Shown here in pieces: positions 23,860 through 32,231 of a stretch of DNA of 34,029 bases. The DNA is taken from contig JAQGHM010000321.1 in NCBI GenBank assembly GCA_028291615.1, positions 1 through 34,029 of the forward strand, in the 5' to 3' direction. This DNA is from Phycisphaerales bacterium. Its GTDB lineage: Bacteria; Planctomycetota; Phycisphaerae; Tepidisphaerales; Tepidisphaeraceae. Under the pieces are notes generated by a model. The model worked only from the letters and a program-made list of their open reading frames with translations. It made no database searches and was not told where the DNA came from. A program made the position numbers and the translations under genes. Within the stretch, counting starts at the first letter, position 1; each line of letters starts with the position of its first letter.

Positions 23860-25497
23860 TCAAATTCCGCGCGCGTCGGCGAAGGTTTTGGGGGAGCCGG
23901 TGGCGAGGGTGATTGAGAAGAGTTTGTAACGGGCGTGGGGGCCTTCGCCGGGGATGTTGACTCTGGCGACGGCGGCTAGGTTTTGGTGGGGGAGGCGCTG
24001 GGCGAAGGATTGGAGGTCGGTGGGGGCGGTGTTTTTGGGGTCGTCCAGAAGATAGAAAATCGTGGTGGCTTGGGGGTCGTAGGCTAGGCTTAGGGGGAGG
24101 TAGAGGGTGGCTTCGGGGGGGAGTTTGCCGGGGATGGTTGTGGCGTTGGGATTGGCGCGGAGGGCGAGTTGTAAAAACTGGGCGGCGGGTCTGGGGGAGC
24201 GGGCGTTTTCGATGGGGGTGCGGACGAAGTTGAAGACGCCTACCAGGGCGATCACGATCAGCGTGCAGGCGATGATGAAGGTTTCATCGAGCTTGCGGCG
24301 GGGGATGTGCCTGCGGCGGCGGAGTTGGGCGGCGCAGAAGACTAATGCCTGCGCGATGATCAGGGTTTGCGCGGGCATGACGGGGAGGAGGTAGGCGATT
24401 TTTTTCAGGTGGACGCAGGAGAAGAATAGTACGGTTATTGTGAACCAGGCGAGGGGGAAGAGAGTCCTGAGTGCTGAGTGCTGAGTCCTGAGTTTTCGGA
24501 GGGGGAGTGCGATGGCTAGGAGCCATAGCGGGGTCCAGGGGAGGGTGATTTGGAAGAGGAGGGGGAGGTAGAACCAGGCGGGGCGGGCATTTTCGGTGTT
24601 GTCGGTTAGTTCGCCTATGGATTCGTAACGCCAGATTTCGCGGGCGTGGGGGACGTGGTTGAGGATGTAGATTGGCCAGGGGAGCGCAATTGCTATGAAT
24701 ATCGCGAATCCTATTAGATGCAGTGAAATGGGGCTGGGGACGCGGCGACGGCGGTGGAGGATATGGTAAAGGAGAATCGGGATGGGCACGTGCAGGAGGA
24801 CGATCGGGCCTTTGCTTAGGAGGCCCAGGGCGATCGCGATGTAGAAGAGAAGCAGGGGAATCCGGGACGGCGCTTTGGTCGCGTTGCTCCCGGCGCTCTG
24901 TCCCGGCGTGGGGTGCGCGGCGCGGATCCAAGCCCACAGGGCCAGGAGGGAGAAGAACGCGAGGTAGGGGTCGGCCATGACTTTTCGGAATTCGTCGGGG
25001 ATGAAATAGCTGGTGACCCAGACAAGCGCGGCGGGGAGGGCGTAGCGGCGGCCCAGGAGTCGCTTGGCGAGGTCGTGGATCAGGAGCGTGGAGCATGCGC
25101 CGAGCAGCGCGGGGATGAGGCGGGCCAATGCTTCGGACCAATGGCCGGCTAATTTGAACAGGATCGCGCTGGTCCAGTAGGGGAGCGGAGGTTTTTGCAG
25201 GCGGATCTCGTCGTTGAGGACGGGGATTAGCCAGGGGTTGACCAGGAGCGGCGGGGCGGTGGGGTCGGGGTCGAGGCGGAGGACGTTGCTGGTGTCGCCG
25301 GGGGTTTGGTTGAGGCGGACGGCGGGGACGGTGGCGGGGGTGGCGTTCCAAGGCCAGCCGGATTCGGCCATCTGGCGGGCGGTTTGGACGACGCGGGCTT
25401 CGTGGCTGATGACGATGTCGCGGCGGCCTAGGAAGGGGAGGAATGCGGCGGTGGCTAGGAGGGTGAGGAGGATGAATGGTTTTCGCGCGGGGGACAC
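23860..25497 (-). CDS. GT39/ArnT-like membrane glycosyltransferase
   Basis: 545 residues with about ten to twelve membrane segments. The first periplasmic loop has the acidic site SHEARVVQTARQM, followed by RLQKPPLPYW, both typical of the PMT/ArnT (GT39 and GT83) superfamily. Such enzymes transfer a sugar from a polyprenyl-phosphate carrier to protein or lipid on the outer face of the inner membrane. The C-terminal 120 residues are soluble. The start is GTG at 25497, with no strong ribosome site. A stretch of four 7-base repeats lies within the coding sequence (24464-24491) and encodes a loop rich in Leu, Arg, Thr and Gln. Function could be lipid or protein glycosylation. Confidence 0.85.
   Translation of the reverse strand: MSPARKPFILLTLLATAAFLPFLGRRDIVISHEARVVQTARQMAESGWPWNATPATVPAVRLNQTPGDTSNVLRLDPDPTAPPLLVNPWLIPVLNDEIRLQKPPLPYWTSAILFKLAGHWSEALARLIPALLGACSTLLIHDLAKRLLGRRYALPAALVWVTSYFIPDEFRKVMADPYLAFFSLLALWAWIRAAHPTPGQSAGSNATKAPSRIPLLLFYIAIALGLLSKGPIVLLHVPIPILLYHILHRRRRVPSPISLHLIGFAIFIAIALPWPIYILNHVPHAREIWRYESIGELTDNTENARPAWFYLPLLFQITLPWTPLWLLAIALPLRKLRTQHSALRTLFPLAWFTITVLFFSCVHLKKIAYLLPVMPAQTLIIAQALVFCAAQLRRRRHIPRRKLDETFIIACTLIVIALVGVFNFVRTPIENARSPRPAAQFLQLALRANPNATTIPGKLPPEATLYLPLSLAYDPQATTIFYLLDDPKNTAPTDLQSFAQRLPHQNLAAVARVNIPGEGPHARYKLFSITLATGSPKTFADARGI
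24464..24491. repeat. Heptanucleotide tandem repeat, four copies, in coding sequence
   Basis: Four consecutive 7-base units, GTCCTGA, GTGCTGA, GTGCTGA, GTCCTGA. They lie inside the GT39-like gene. Because the unit is not a multiple of three, gain or loss of a single copy would shift the frame. Confidence 0.75.
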
Positions 25498-25637
25498 TCG
25501 GGGGGAATGTGGAAGGGCGGGGGGGGAAAGTCAAATGGCATCGGGCGGTTTTAATTTCTTGCTAGTTGCCGTGAATTGGCTGAGGATGTCTTTGCACTTC
25601 CAGCGCACGCGTTGCCGCGCGCCATTTCTTTTAGGTA

Positions 25638-26987
25638 ATGATTGCCATGCATATCTCCTCTGGCCGTGGGCGGGCTGGGTCGTGGGTTGAGTCGCTTGAG
25701 AATCGGACGATGTTGTCGGCGGTAACGCCGAATGATCCGCTGTATCCGCGGCAGCCGTGGCTGGGGCAGGTGTCTGCGCCGCAGGCGTGGGAGATCAGCA
25801 CGGGGAGTTCGAAGGTCGTGGTGAACGTGAACGATACCGGCGTTGATTACACGCATCCGGATCTTTACCTGAACATCTGGTTGAATCAGCGGGAGATTCC
25901 GTTTGGGGTTGGCGGCAAGGCGAACACGCTGAATGACACGGACGCGGATGGGCTGATTACGTTTCGGGATCTCAATGCGAGACAGAGTAACGGGCGGCTG
26001 GTGAATGAGCGGTTCGTCAAAGATTTGAACGGGAACGGCTACATTGACGGCGGCGATCTGCTCAAGGATTTGCGGTGGTCGAATGGCGTGGACAACGATC
26101 ACAATGGTTACACGGACGACCTGATTGGTTGGAACTTCAAGAATGGCAATAACGATCCGATGGACGAATTCGGGCACGGGACGATGGTGGCGGGGATCAT
26201 CGGCGCGGTGGGGAACAACGGCGAAGGCGGGGCGGGCGTGGCTTGGCACGTGCAGATGATGGCGACAAAAGGGGCGGGGGCGGACGGGCAGGGGATGCTG
26301 AGCACGTATATGCCCGGGCTTCGGTATGCGGCTGACAATGGCGCGCGGATCAGCAATGCGAGCTTCACGACGCTGGCTCCGACGAAGGACGATATCAATC
26401 AGATGTACAACGCGGTGGATTACGCGCGGGGGAAGGGCGTGTTGTTTGTGGCCGCTGCGGGGAATGACGCGTGGAACAACGATCATCCGGGGAAATTGCA
26501 GGCGTTTCCGGCGAGCCTGGATTTGGCGAATGTGATTTCGGTCGCGTCGAACACGGCGGACGATCAACTGGCCGCATCGTCCAATTACGGCAAGTACACG
26601 GTAGACCTCGCAGCGCCGGGCGACATGGTTGGGAGCACGTACCCAGTCGCGCTGAGCCCGGACCCGACGTTTCCGTACAGCGGGGGTTCTGGCACTTCGT
26701 TTGCCGCTCCGCACGTGGTGGGGACGGCGGCGCTGATGTTGGCGCGGAATCCGGGGCTGACGTATGGGCAGCTCAAGGATTTGATCCTTAGTAATGTCGA
26801 TCGTACGAGCGCGTTTGCGGGCACCACGGTCAGCGGCGGGCGGCTTAATATTTACCGGGCGTTGGCGGCGGTGGCGCCTGCGACGGCGGGTGCGGGTGCG
26901 GCGTCGGGCGGTTCTGTTTTCTCGGCGACGTTGATTTGGGCGGATCGTGATCTGCTGGCGACGGCGGCGGGCGGGGTGCTGGCGTGA
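25638..26987 (+). CDS. Subtilisin-like serine protease (S8) with planctomycete LExR motif
   Basis: 449 residues. The N-terminus SWVESLENRTMLSA matches the LExRxxLSA-like motif that begins many secreted planctomycete proteins, although no hydrophobic signal is evident. The catalytic triad is Asp66 (VNDTGVDYTHPDL), His180 (EFGHGTMVAG) and Ser354 (GTSFAAPHV), with oxyanion Asn276 in AAGND. Between Asp and His are three acidic loops (NDTDADGLITF, LNGNGYIDGG, DNDHNGYTDD) that look calcium-binding. There is no propeptide between the motif and the catalytic domain. The C-terminal 40 residues are Ala/Gly-rich. The starts at 25638 and 25647 are both possible. Confidence 0.9.
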   Translation: MIAMHISSGRGRAGSWVESLENRTMLSAVTPNDPLYPRQPWLGQVSAPQAWEISTGSSKVVVNVNDTGVDYTHPDLYLNIWLNQREIPFGVGGKANTLNDTDADGLITFRDLNARQSNGRLVNERFVKDLNGNGYIDGGDLLKDLRWSNGVDNDHNGYTDDLIGWNFKNGNNDPMDEFGHGTMVAGIIGAVGNNGEGGAGVAWHVQMMATKGAGADGQGMLSTYMPGLRYAADNGARISNASFTTLAPTKDDINQMYNAVDYARGKGVLFVAAAGNDAWNNDHPGKLQAFPASLDLANVISVASNTADDQLAASSNYGKYTVDLAAPGDMVGSTYPVALSPDPTFPYSGGSGTSFAAPHVVGTAALMLARNPGLTYGQLKDLILSNVDRTSAFAGTTVSGGRLNIYRALAAVAPATAGAGAASGGSVFSATLIWADRDLLATAAGGVLA

Positions 26988-27039
26988 TCGGCTTGTGGAA
27001 GGTCACTGCTGGGGCGTTCATTGATGTTAATATGTCTTC

Positions 27040-27627
27040 GTGAGGCGAGTGCTGGGCATCCTGCTGGATTTAGCGACTGTGGTGTTGGGGGTGCTGTGCG
27101 TGGCGACGATCGTGCTGTGGGGGCGGAGTTATTTTGCGCGCGACTGGGTGATGGGGTGTGGGGCGATACAGGCGCGGCATCAGTATGGGGTGGATGTGGC
27201 GTCGGGCACGGGGACGATGACGTTCATGGTGGACGTGTGGCGGTTTACGGATGCGCTGCGGCCTGGGTATGTGGCGCGGAATGCGAAGTTCGCGGGGCGG
27301 TTGACGCGCGACGTCTCGGTGATTCTGCCGGAGGACCGATCTGCGTGGGGGTGGCGGGGGCTTTGGACGTTTAGCGTGGACGTGGATCGGCGTGGGCCGG
27401 GGACGCCGGTGCCGGGGAGCGTGATTCGATGGGTGTTGGCGCCGCACTGGTTTGTGGCGGCGTTGCTGGGGGTGGGGCCGGGGATTCGGGTGGTTCGTTG
27501 GCGGCGGCGGCGGCCGGTGCGTGCGCGGAGGGGGGACAGGCTTTGCGTGGCGTGCGGGTATGATCTGCGGGCGACGCCGGGGCGGTGTCGGGAGTGTGGG
27601 GTGGTGGTGGCGGCAAGTGTCCGCTGA
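27040..27627 (+). CDS. Planctomycete membrane protein with C-terminal zinc ribbon
   Basis: 195 residues with a GTG start. An N-terminal membrane helix (about 5-27), an extracytoplasmic middle of about 100 residues, a second hydrophobic stretch near APHWFVAALLGVG, then an Arg-rich cytoplasmic linker and a Cys4 ribbon CVACGYDLRATPGRCREC. This arrangement is very common in Phycisphaerae, where it occurs as large paralogous families of unknown function. It follows the subtilase gene by 52 bases on the same strand. Confidence 0.72.
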   Translation: MRRVLGILLDLATVVLGVLCVATIVLWGRSYFARDWVMGCGAIQARHQYGVDVASGTGTMTFMVDVWRFTDALRPGYVARNAKFAGRLTRDVSVILPEDRSAWGWRGLWTFSVDVDRRGPGTPVPGSVIRWVLAPHWFVAALLGVGPGIRVVRWRRRRPVRARRGDRLCVACGYDLRATPGRCRECGVVVAASVR

Positions 27628-27696
27628 ATTGGTGGTTAGGTGGGAATTGAAGGGAAATCGTACCCGTCCCGATTTTCGTCGCCGGTTGGATTTTCG

Positions 27697-28212
27697 TCAG
27701 GGGTTGGGCTTGGGGGTTCGGCTGGCGTTGATGGCGTCGATCAGGGTTTGGGTTTTTTCGCGGGTGAAGTCGTTTTTGGGGCCGGTGATGATTACAGATT
27801 TGCTTATCGCTGAGCGGATCGTGGGGGCGGAGAGGAGCTTGCCGTCGACGATGATGGCGAGGCGGTGGTTGATGTTGTCGGTGGTTAGTTTCTTGAGTTT
27901 TTCTGCGCCCTCTGGGGTGAAGTCGATTCCGACGGCGGGGTCTTTTCCGCTTTTGGCTTGGTAGGCGCGGGCGACGTCGCGGCCGTCTAGCTCTATGGGT
28001 TTTAGGATGCGGACGGGTTTGTTGGTGTCGGGGTCGGGGAGTTCGTCGGCTTCGGATTTGTCGGTGGGGTCGGCGACGAGGCGGAGTTGGAGGGTGCTGG
28101 GGGCGAGGGCAGGCGGTTCGGCGGCGGTGCTGAGGGGGGCTGCGATCAATACTGCGAGACAGATCGAGTGGAGCAGGGTTGATGCAGCGATCGATTGCCA
28201 GAGCGCATTCAT
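27697..28212 (-). CDS. Secreted protein with SecD P1-head-like domain
   Basis: 171 residues. A signal peptide (about 1-31) ends near PLSTAAEP. The rest resembles the head of the periplasmic P1 domain of SecD: ELDGRDVARA, VGIDFTPEGAEKLKKLT, HRLAIIVDGKLLSAPTIR and SVIITGPKNDFT. In SecD this domain lies between membrane segments and helps pull exported proteins out of the Sec channel. Here no membrane part is present, so it is a free periplasmic module. Planctomycete genomes carry such stand-alone heads; the role is unknown. It is divergent from the RHH gene. Confidence 0.72.
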   Translation of the reverse strand: MNALWQSIAASTLLHSICLAVLIAAPLSTAAEPPALAPSTLQLRLVADPTDKSEADELPDPDTNKPVRILKPIELDGRDVARAYQAKSGKDPAVGIDFTPEGAEKLKKLTTDNINHRLAIIVDGKLLSAPTIRSAISKSVIITGPKNDFTREKTQTLIDAINASRTPKPNP

Positions 28213-28515
28213 AATCCACCTCGGTTGGTTGTGTGGAATGATACCGGAAGAAACTCCGCGGTTGGCGAAAATTGTGGATACGATGAGGCGCGCGAGGGGA
28301 GGATGCCATTTGCATTGCGAGATGCGAGCGGACGCTTGAACCGCGGCTTGTCCGAGCTGCCCGCTGCTCTCGTCCGATCGTTTCCTACATAGATTTCGCT
28401 GGTAATCTTGCGTTGATTTGTTCGCGTTGGAACTGGCAACCGATGCGATTTTCGTAGTTCACGCCAGACCCTTGACCGACGCGGAACGGGCCGCGATCAG
28501 AAAGCGAAAGGACAA
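28213..28515. other. 303-base region upstream of the RHH gene and SecD-like gene
   Basis: This divergent region should carry promoters for both flanking genes, but I see no convincing -35/-10 pair. Its right part (28406-28519) holds a reading frame that looks like the end of a toxin gene, listed separately. The left part holds no recognisable feature. Confidence 0.45.
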
Positions 28516-28519
28516 ATGA
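28406..28519 (+). pseudogene. Possible BrnT-like toxin C-terminal remnant
   Basis: A short frame open from 28406 reads FVVHARPLTDAERAAIRKRK near its end and stops in an ATGA overlap with the RHH gene at 28516. The ARxLTDAERxxxRKxK pattern is like the C-terminus of BrnT-type toxins, and a toxin gene overlapping an RHH gene is the usual order of that system. No start codon with a ribosome site and no N-terminal half are visible upstream, and a TAA lies directly before 28406. The match is short, so this is a low-confidence call. Confidence 0.35.
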
Positions 28520-28887
28520 GCAAGCCAAGCCCCAAGGGCGCGGCCAAGCCGACGATCAACCCAATCGGTCGGCCGCTGTCCGGCAACATGGGGGCGAGGC
28601 ACAAGCGGGCGATTGAGGCGGCGCGACGGGCGCAAGCGAGCGGCAAGCCGGTAGGCAACGCGCTGCCGCCGGCAGAGAAGGCCCGGATCGAGCACGTGGC
28701 GCATGAGGCTCGAGCGAAGATCGGTCGCCCCGTCGTCGGGCAGGGTGCTACGACTGTTCTGGTCAGCATTGAGCGAGGCCTGCTTACAGACGCCGACAAG
28801 TACGCTGAGGAACAGGGGATGAGCCGGTCAGAGCTAATCGCGGCCGGATTGCGGAAGATCATCAAGGGGAAGCGAAAGAGCGCGTGA
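28516..28887 (+). CDS. Ribbon-helix-helix protein, antitoxin-like
   Basis: 123 residues. The N-terminal 75 residues are basic and rich in Lys, Arg, Ala and Pro (GRPLSGNMGARHKRA). The C-terminal 45 residues have the ribbon-helix-helix pattern: a strand TTVLVSIERG, helix TDADKYAEEQG, then MSRSELIAAGLRKII. GAAAGGA is close before the ATG. RHH proteins bind DNA as dimers and many are antitoxins. The upstream overlapping toxin-like remnant supports that origin, but an independent regulator is possible. Its 3' end overlaps the intended end of the converging propeller gene. Confidence 0.65.
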   Translation: MSKPSPKGAAKPTINPIGRPLSGNMGARHKRAIEAARRAQASGKPVGNALPPAEKARIEHVAHEARAKIGRPVVGQGATTVLVSIERGLLTDADKYAEEQGMSRSELIAAGLRKIIKGKRKSA

Positions 28888-29825
28888 AGAAGATGCGCAA
28901 CGGCGTTGCAGCAGCATTGCCAGCAGCAAGCTTGTTGTTGCGGAGAGGGCGATCGAAGGCTCGGGCACGGCGCCGTGGTAATGCTGGTTTCCCCGGAGGT
29001 GACGCCAGTCGCGAAGGCGGGTGCGAACTGAAAATTGCCGCCGGCGGTGATGTCGTACACCGAACCAGGCAGCGCGACGCTTCCGATCGGCGATGCGAGC
29101 ATCCTGCCCTGGCCGTCGATCGTCAAGCCCATGAACGACCGCCCGGTTGCAAATGCCGTGGCGGTCGAAAAGTTGCCCCCGGCAGTGATGTCGGTTACGC
29201 GGCCGAGTGTGAACTGCGAGACGAAGATTCGCCGGGTCGCGTCCTCTACTAGGCTGGCGGCGCTGTCCAATCCCGAAGCGAAAGGCGTTGCGTTGGAGAA
29301 ATCTCCGCCGCTGGTGATGTCGAACACCTTTCCGGTGTCTTGGCTGGCGATGAGGATCCGTCCGTCGCTTGTCTGGAGCATGCCCCGCGTGAAACCTAAG
29401 CCGGTGGCGAAGGGAGTGACGCTGGTGAGATTACCGCCGGGCGAGATGTCGGCGACCCGGCCGCCACCGATGGTCGAGAGCAACCGGCCGTCCCTCGTGC
29501 GGATCATGCCGAAGTTGCCGTGTGGCACTTGAGCGAAGACTGAGACGACGCCGTCAGAGGTAACCTTGAGGATTTCTCCGAGTTGCGTCTGGGATATGTA
29601 TGCGGCGTCGAGGTTGAGGTCGAAGGCGCTCTGGCCGAGCACGATGTCGGGCAGCGACGCCAGCGGCTTGGCAGCCGCGAAACTGCCTCCGTTCCGAATG
29701 TTGTAGGCGCTCTTGTTCGCCACATAGAGCACGTCGCCCGGAATGAAGGCGGCTCGCGCGACGGCGGGGAGGGACAGGAACAGTATCGTTCCCAGAAGAA
29801 GCTTCCAATGAAGTCGATTTTGCAT
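28834..29825 (-). CDS. PEP-CTERM beta-propeller-like secreted protein, frameshifted
   Basis: A secreted protein with signal peptide (from the ATG at 29825: LLLGTILFLSLPAVARA). Repeats of the type DITAGGNFSTATAFATG with intervening GRIL(I/A)S blocks look like beta-propeller blades. The undisturbed frame runs to about GVTSG and then leaves the pattern. In the next frame, from about 28968, VPEPSIALSATTSLLLAMLLQRR appears, a textbook PEP-CTERM sorting signal, ending at a TAG (28834-28836). Adding one base in the C4 run at 28991-28994 joins the two parts and gives a natural linker. If the frame is left unrepaired, it runs through to 28497 antisense to the RHH gene. Confidence 0.72.
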
Positions 29826-29951
29826 GATTCGCAACGATATCGCGGCCCGCCTGCTCAGAAGTCGCTGGGCCGCTTCAAGGGGTTTAGGTTTTTGGGTTAG
29901 GCCTACCGGCGAACTTCGGCGGATTTGCATGTTGAAGTTGCCAGCGCCGGT

Positions 29952-30209
29952 TCAATGCCCGCGGTGGATGATCAGGGCGATGGCGAGGGCTAGGGCGAAG
30001 TAGGCCATGCAGGCGTAGATTCTGGCGCGCCATTTTTTGGTTTCGGGGTTGATGAGCTTGGGGTCGGCGCTGAAGAAGGGGACGTCGGTTTGGCCGTCGG
30101 GGAGGGATTGGAGGCCGCGGTAGATGGAGTAGGCGCCGCCGAACCAGGCGCCGGTGGCGATGGTGGCGGAGAGGAAGAAGAACATCCCTGCGGAGAGTTC
30201 ACTGAGCAT
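29952..30209 (-). CDS. Small two-helix membrane protein
   Basis: 85 residues from the ATG at 30209. One hydrophobic helix is near residues 8-27 (GMFFFLSATIATGAWFGGA) and another at about 65-82 (YACMAYFALALAIALII). The loop between them is polar (SLPDGQTDVPFFSADP) and ends in KKWRARIY. A longer frame extends upstream to 30365 but has no membrane features and would run through the divergent control region, so the shorter start is preferred. No family recognised. It is divergent from the 608-residue protein gene. Confidence 0.6.
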   Translation of the reverse strand: MLSELSAGMFFFLSATIATGAWFGGAYSIYRGLQSLPDGQTDVPFFSADPKLINPETKKWRARIYACMAYFALALAIALIIHRGH

Positions 30210-30332
30210 GACCTGCACCCTATGCTGCGACTGTGATTTGGATTTCAGAAGATTCTCGATGACGTTTCCGCGCGATTTACGGTGCGAAACCGCAAGCGGC
30301 GCGCGGGACCCATCATTGAAACCGTGTGGGGA

Positions 30333-30350
30333 TTTTACCGTCGGGTAAAA
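30333..30350. promoter_or_regulatory. Palindrome at the start of the 597-residue protein gene
   Basis: TTTTACC and GGTAAAA form a perfect 7-base inverted repeat around GTCG. It ends directly at the ATG at 30350 and nine bases before the ATG at 30359. It could be an operator or an mRNA hairpin limiting translation. It also lies in the region shared with the divergent small membrane protein gene. Confidence 0.4.
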
Positions 30351-30358
30351 TGATTCCA

Positions 30359-32152
30359 ATGTCAAAACGGATGTTGAACCCGAAAGTTCGCCAGATTTTA
30401 ATGCAGGGGCTGCTGGTGCTGGTTTTTGCGGCGGCAGTGGGGTTGGCGGCGTTGGTGACGCGGCACGTGCGGATGTCGATGCGGGTGGAACTGGGGGATC
30501 AGCGGTCGATCGGGCGGCTGGTGGTGCGGATGCCGGCGAAATGGCTGAGCTCGCCGGCGGTGGTGGAGAAGGGGGATGGGGTCGAGGCGGAAGAGCCGCC
30601 TAGCGAGGTGCAGGCGGGGCGGCGGCTGCGGGTGATCCGGCAGAAAAGCGATGGGCTGGTCTCGCCTCTGCAGCACCTGGTGCGGAGCGGGCACATCAAG
30701 GGGGACGTGATCAAGGCGCTGGCGGAGGGGCGAGAGGGGTTTTCGATTTCGAACCTGAGCATTGGCGGGTGGCCGGGGCAGATGGTGACGACGTGGTCAT
30801 CGCCGCGGGCGGGGGTGGTGCATAAGGACGTGGTGGCGTGCGCGATGTTGCCTTCGTCGCAGGCGCTGGTGATCCAGTTGCAGGGGCTGGGGCCTCTCGA
30901 TGCGTCGGATAAGGAACTGGTTCGGCAGATGAGCGAGAACGTGGCGCTGGCGATGCAGGACCCCGCGATTGCGGCGGCGGCGGGAGGCGTGATCGAGCTG
31001 CTGGATGAGATCAAGGTGGAGGCGCCGGCGCATTACGTGTTGGTGCCGAACAATGATCCGAACCAGTTGCAGCGGCAGTTGTTGTTTGATGGATCGCGCG
31101 GGAGCGGGTGGGTGGCGGTGGATCTGACGTCTTGCGTGTTTTTTGCGGACGATGGGGAGGAGGCGTTTTTGACGATGCTGGCGGGGCGCGATCCGGAATG
31201 GCGGAGCGGGCCGGTGAAGCATCTGGGGCTGCGGACGTTGATGGTGGATCGGACGGAGGCGGCGGGGCAGGGGTTTCCGGCGCGCGGATATCTGACGGCG
31301 AACTCGGATGGGCGGGCGCTGCTGGTGGTGATGCGCGGGGGGCCGGGGGATCAGCGGATGTTTGATTCGGCTTGGCAGGGGATCGCGTCGTCGGTGCGGT
31401 TTGCGGGGACGCGGGATTTGTCGGCACTGCTGGTGAACGGGGCGGAGGCGTCGCGCGCGGTGGCGGCGGGGGAGGCGCTGGCGCGGCTGAGCGGCGGCGG
31501 CGAGTCGGGGGCGCTGGACTGGTGGATGTGGGATGAGTCGGAAAATGCGGACAAGGAATTGTGGTCGCAGATGAAGTGGCAGTTGACGCGGAAGGGGGAT
31601 GACGTGCAGATGTCGGGGACGCGGACGAGCCGGCCGATGGCGTATGCGACGGATACGCAGTTTGCGCAGCAGTGGTCGGCGTCGGGGGATTTGTCGCGGT
31701 ATCAGATCACGACGTCGCGCGAGGTTCGGCGGGCGGGGAACTCGATGTCGCGGCCGAAGCTGGAGCAGCAGGTGAGCGTGGAGCGGGGGCGGATGACGCT
31801 GGCGTCGGTGCTGGGGCAGAGCCAAGTGGACGTGGCGGCGCCGGGGCGGTACGTGCCGGGGGCGTTGTTGCCGCTGGTGGTGCAGGAGCTGGCGGAGCGG
31901 CCGTCGCTGGTGAAGACGGAATCGTTCGTGGGGGTGGAGACGCTGGCGCCGCCGGGGTTGTTGACGCTGTTCGTGACGCGGCTGAATGATTCACCGGTGC
32001 GGCTCGACGAGGATGACAAGCCGATGGACTGCGTGACGGTGAGCGTGAACGGGACGGGGATGGCGTCGCGGTGGTATTACTCGGCGGATCACGAGCTGCG
32101 GTTTATTGATTTTGCGGGGGGGTTGAAGGCGCAGAGCGGGGTGGGGAAGTAG
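30359..32152 (+). CDS. Membrane-anchored protein of unknown function
   Basis: About 597 residues from the ATG at 30359 (30350 is also possible). A membrane helix near residues 14-33 (ILMQGLLVLVFAAAVGLAALV) is followed by a large, mostly hydrophilic, extracytoplasmic part. I recognise no catalytic or binding motif. Segments such as GFSISNLSIGGWPGQMVTTW and SQALVIQLQGLGPLD suggest beta-rich structure, and the sequence has no repeats. There is no clear ribosome site. Coding-strand composition is very G-rich. It is unrelated in sequence to its neighbours. Confidence 0.6.
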   Translation: MSKRMLNPKVRQILMQGLLVLVFAAAVGLAALVTRHVRMSMRVELGDQRSIGRLVVRMPAKWLSSPAVVEKGDGVEAEEPPSEVQAGRRLRVIRQKSDGLVSPLQHLVRSGHIKGDVIKALAEGREGFSISNLSIGGWPGQMVTTWSSPRAGVVHKDVVACAMLPSSQALVIQLQGLGPLDASDKELVRQMSENVALAMQDPAIAAAAGGVIELLDEIKVEAPAHYVLVPNNDPNQLQRQLLFDGSRGSGWVAVDLTSCVFFADDGEEAFLTMLAGRDPEWRSGPVKHLGLRTLMVDRTEAAGQGFPARGYLTANSDGRALLVVMRGGPGDQRMFDSAWQGIASSVRFAGTRDLSALLVNGAEASRAVAAGEALARLSGGGESGALDWWMWDESENADKELWSQMKWQLTRKGDDVQMSGTRTSRPMAYATDTQFAQQWSASGDLSRYQITTSREVRRAGNSMSRPKLEQQVSVERGRMTLASVLGQSQVDVAAPGRYVPGALLPLVVQELAERPSLVKTESFVGVETLAPPGLLTLFVTRLNDSPVRLDEDDKPMDCVTVSVNGTGMASRWYYSADHELRFIDFAGGLKAQSGVGK

Positions 32153-32159
32153 GCGGGAA

Positions 32160-32187
32160 GGATGAATGATGAAGGATGAAGGATGAA
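32160..32187. repeat. Heptanucleotide tandem repeat, four copies, intergenic
   Basis: Four 7-base units: GGATGAA, TGATGAA, GGATGAA, GGATGAA. They lie directly after the stop of the 597-residue protein gene and before the McsA-like gene. The unit differs from the one at 24464-24491 but copy number and unit length are the same. Confidence 0.75.
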
Positions 32188-32231
32188 TAAAGGCGGGGGT
32201 TGGGCGATGTATTGTGTTGGGAGTGATTCCG

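Noticed and set aside
24284..25534. Long open frame on the minus strand in another phase of the GT39-like gene
   Set aside because: Extremely Pro/Arg-rich with no family pattern; a GC-rich shadow of the membrane glycosyltransferase gene.
25551..26714. 387-codon frame antisense to the subtilase gene
   Set aside because: Arg/Pro/His-rich composition and no recognisable domain; the plus-strand frame holds the full S8 triad.
27371..28315. 314-codon frame overlapping the zinc-ribbon and SecD-head genes
   Set aside because: Pro/Arg-rich shadow; both overlapped genes have recognisable domains.
28497..28833. C-terminal extension of the propeller reading frame (about 110 codons)
   Set aside because: Antisense to the RHH gene and Cys-rich without pattern; arises after loss of frame before the PEP-CTERM tail.
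30797..31825. 342-codon frame antisense to the 597-residue protein gene
   Set aside because: Composition dominated by Arg, Pro and His, typical of antisense reading of G-rich coding DNA.
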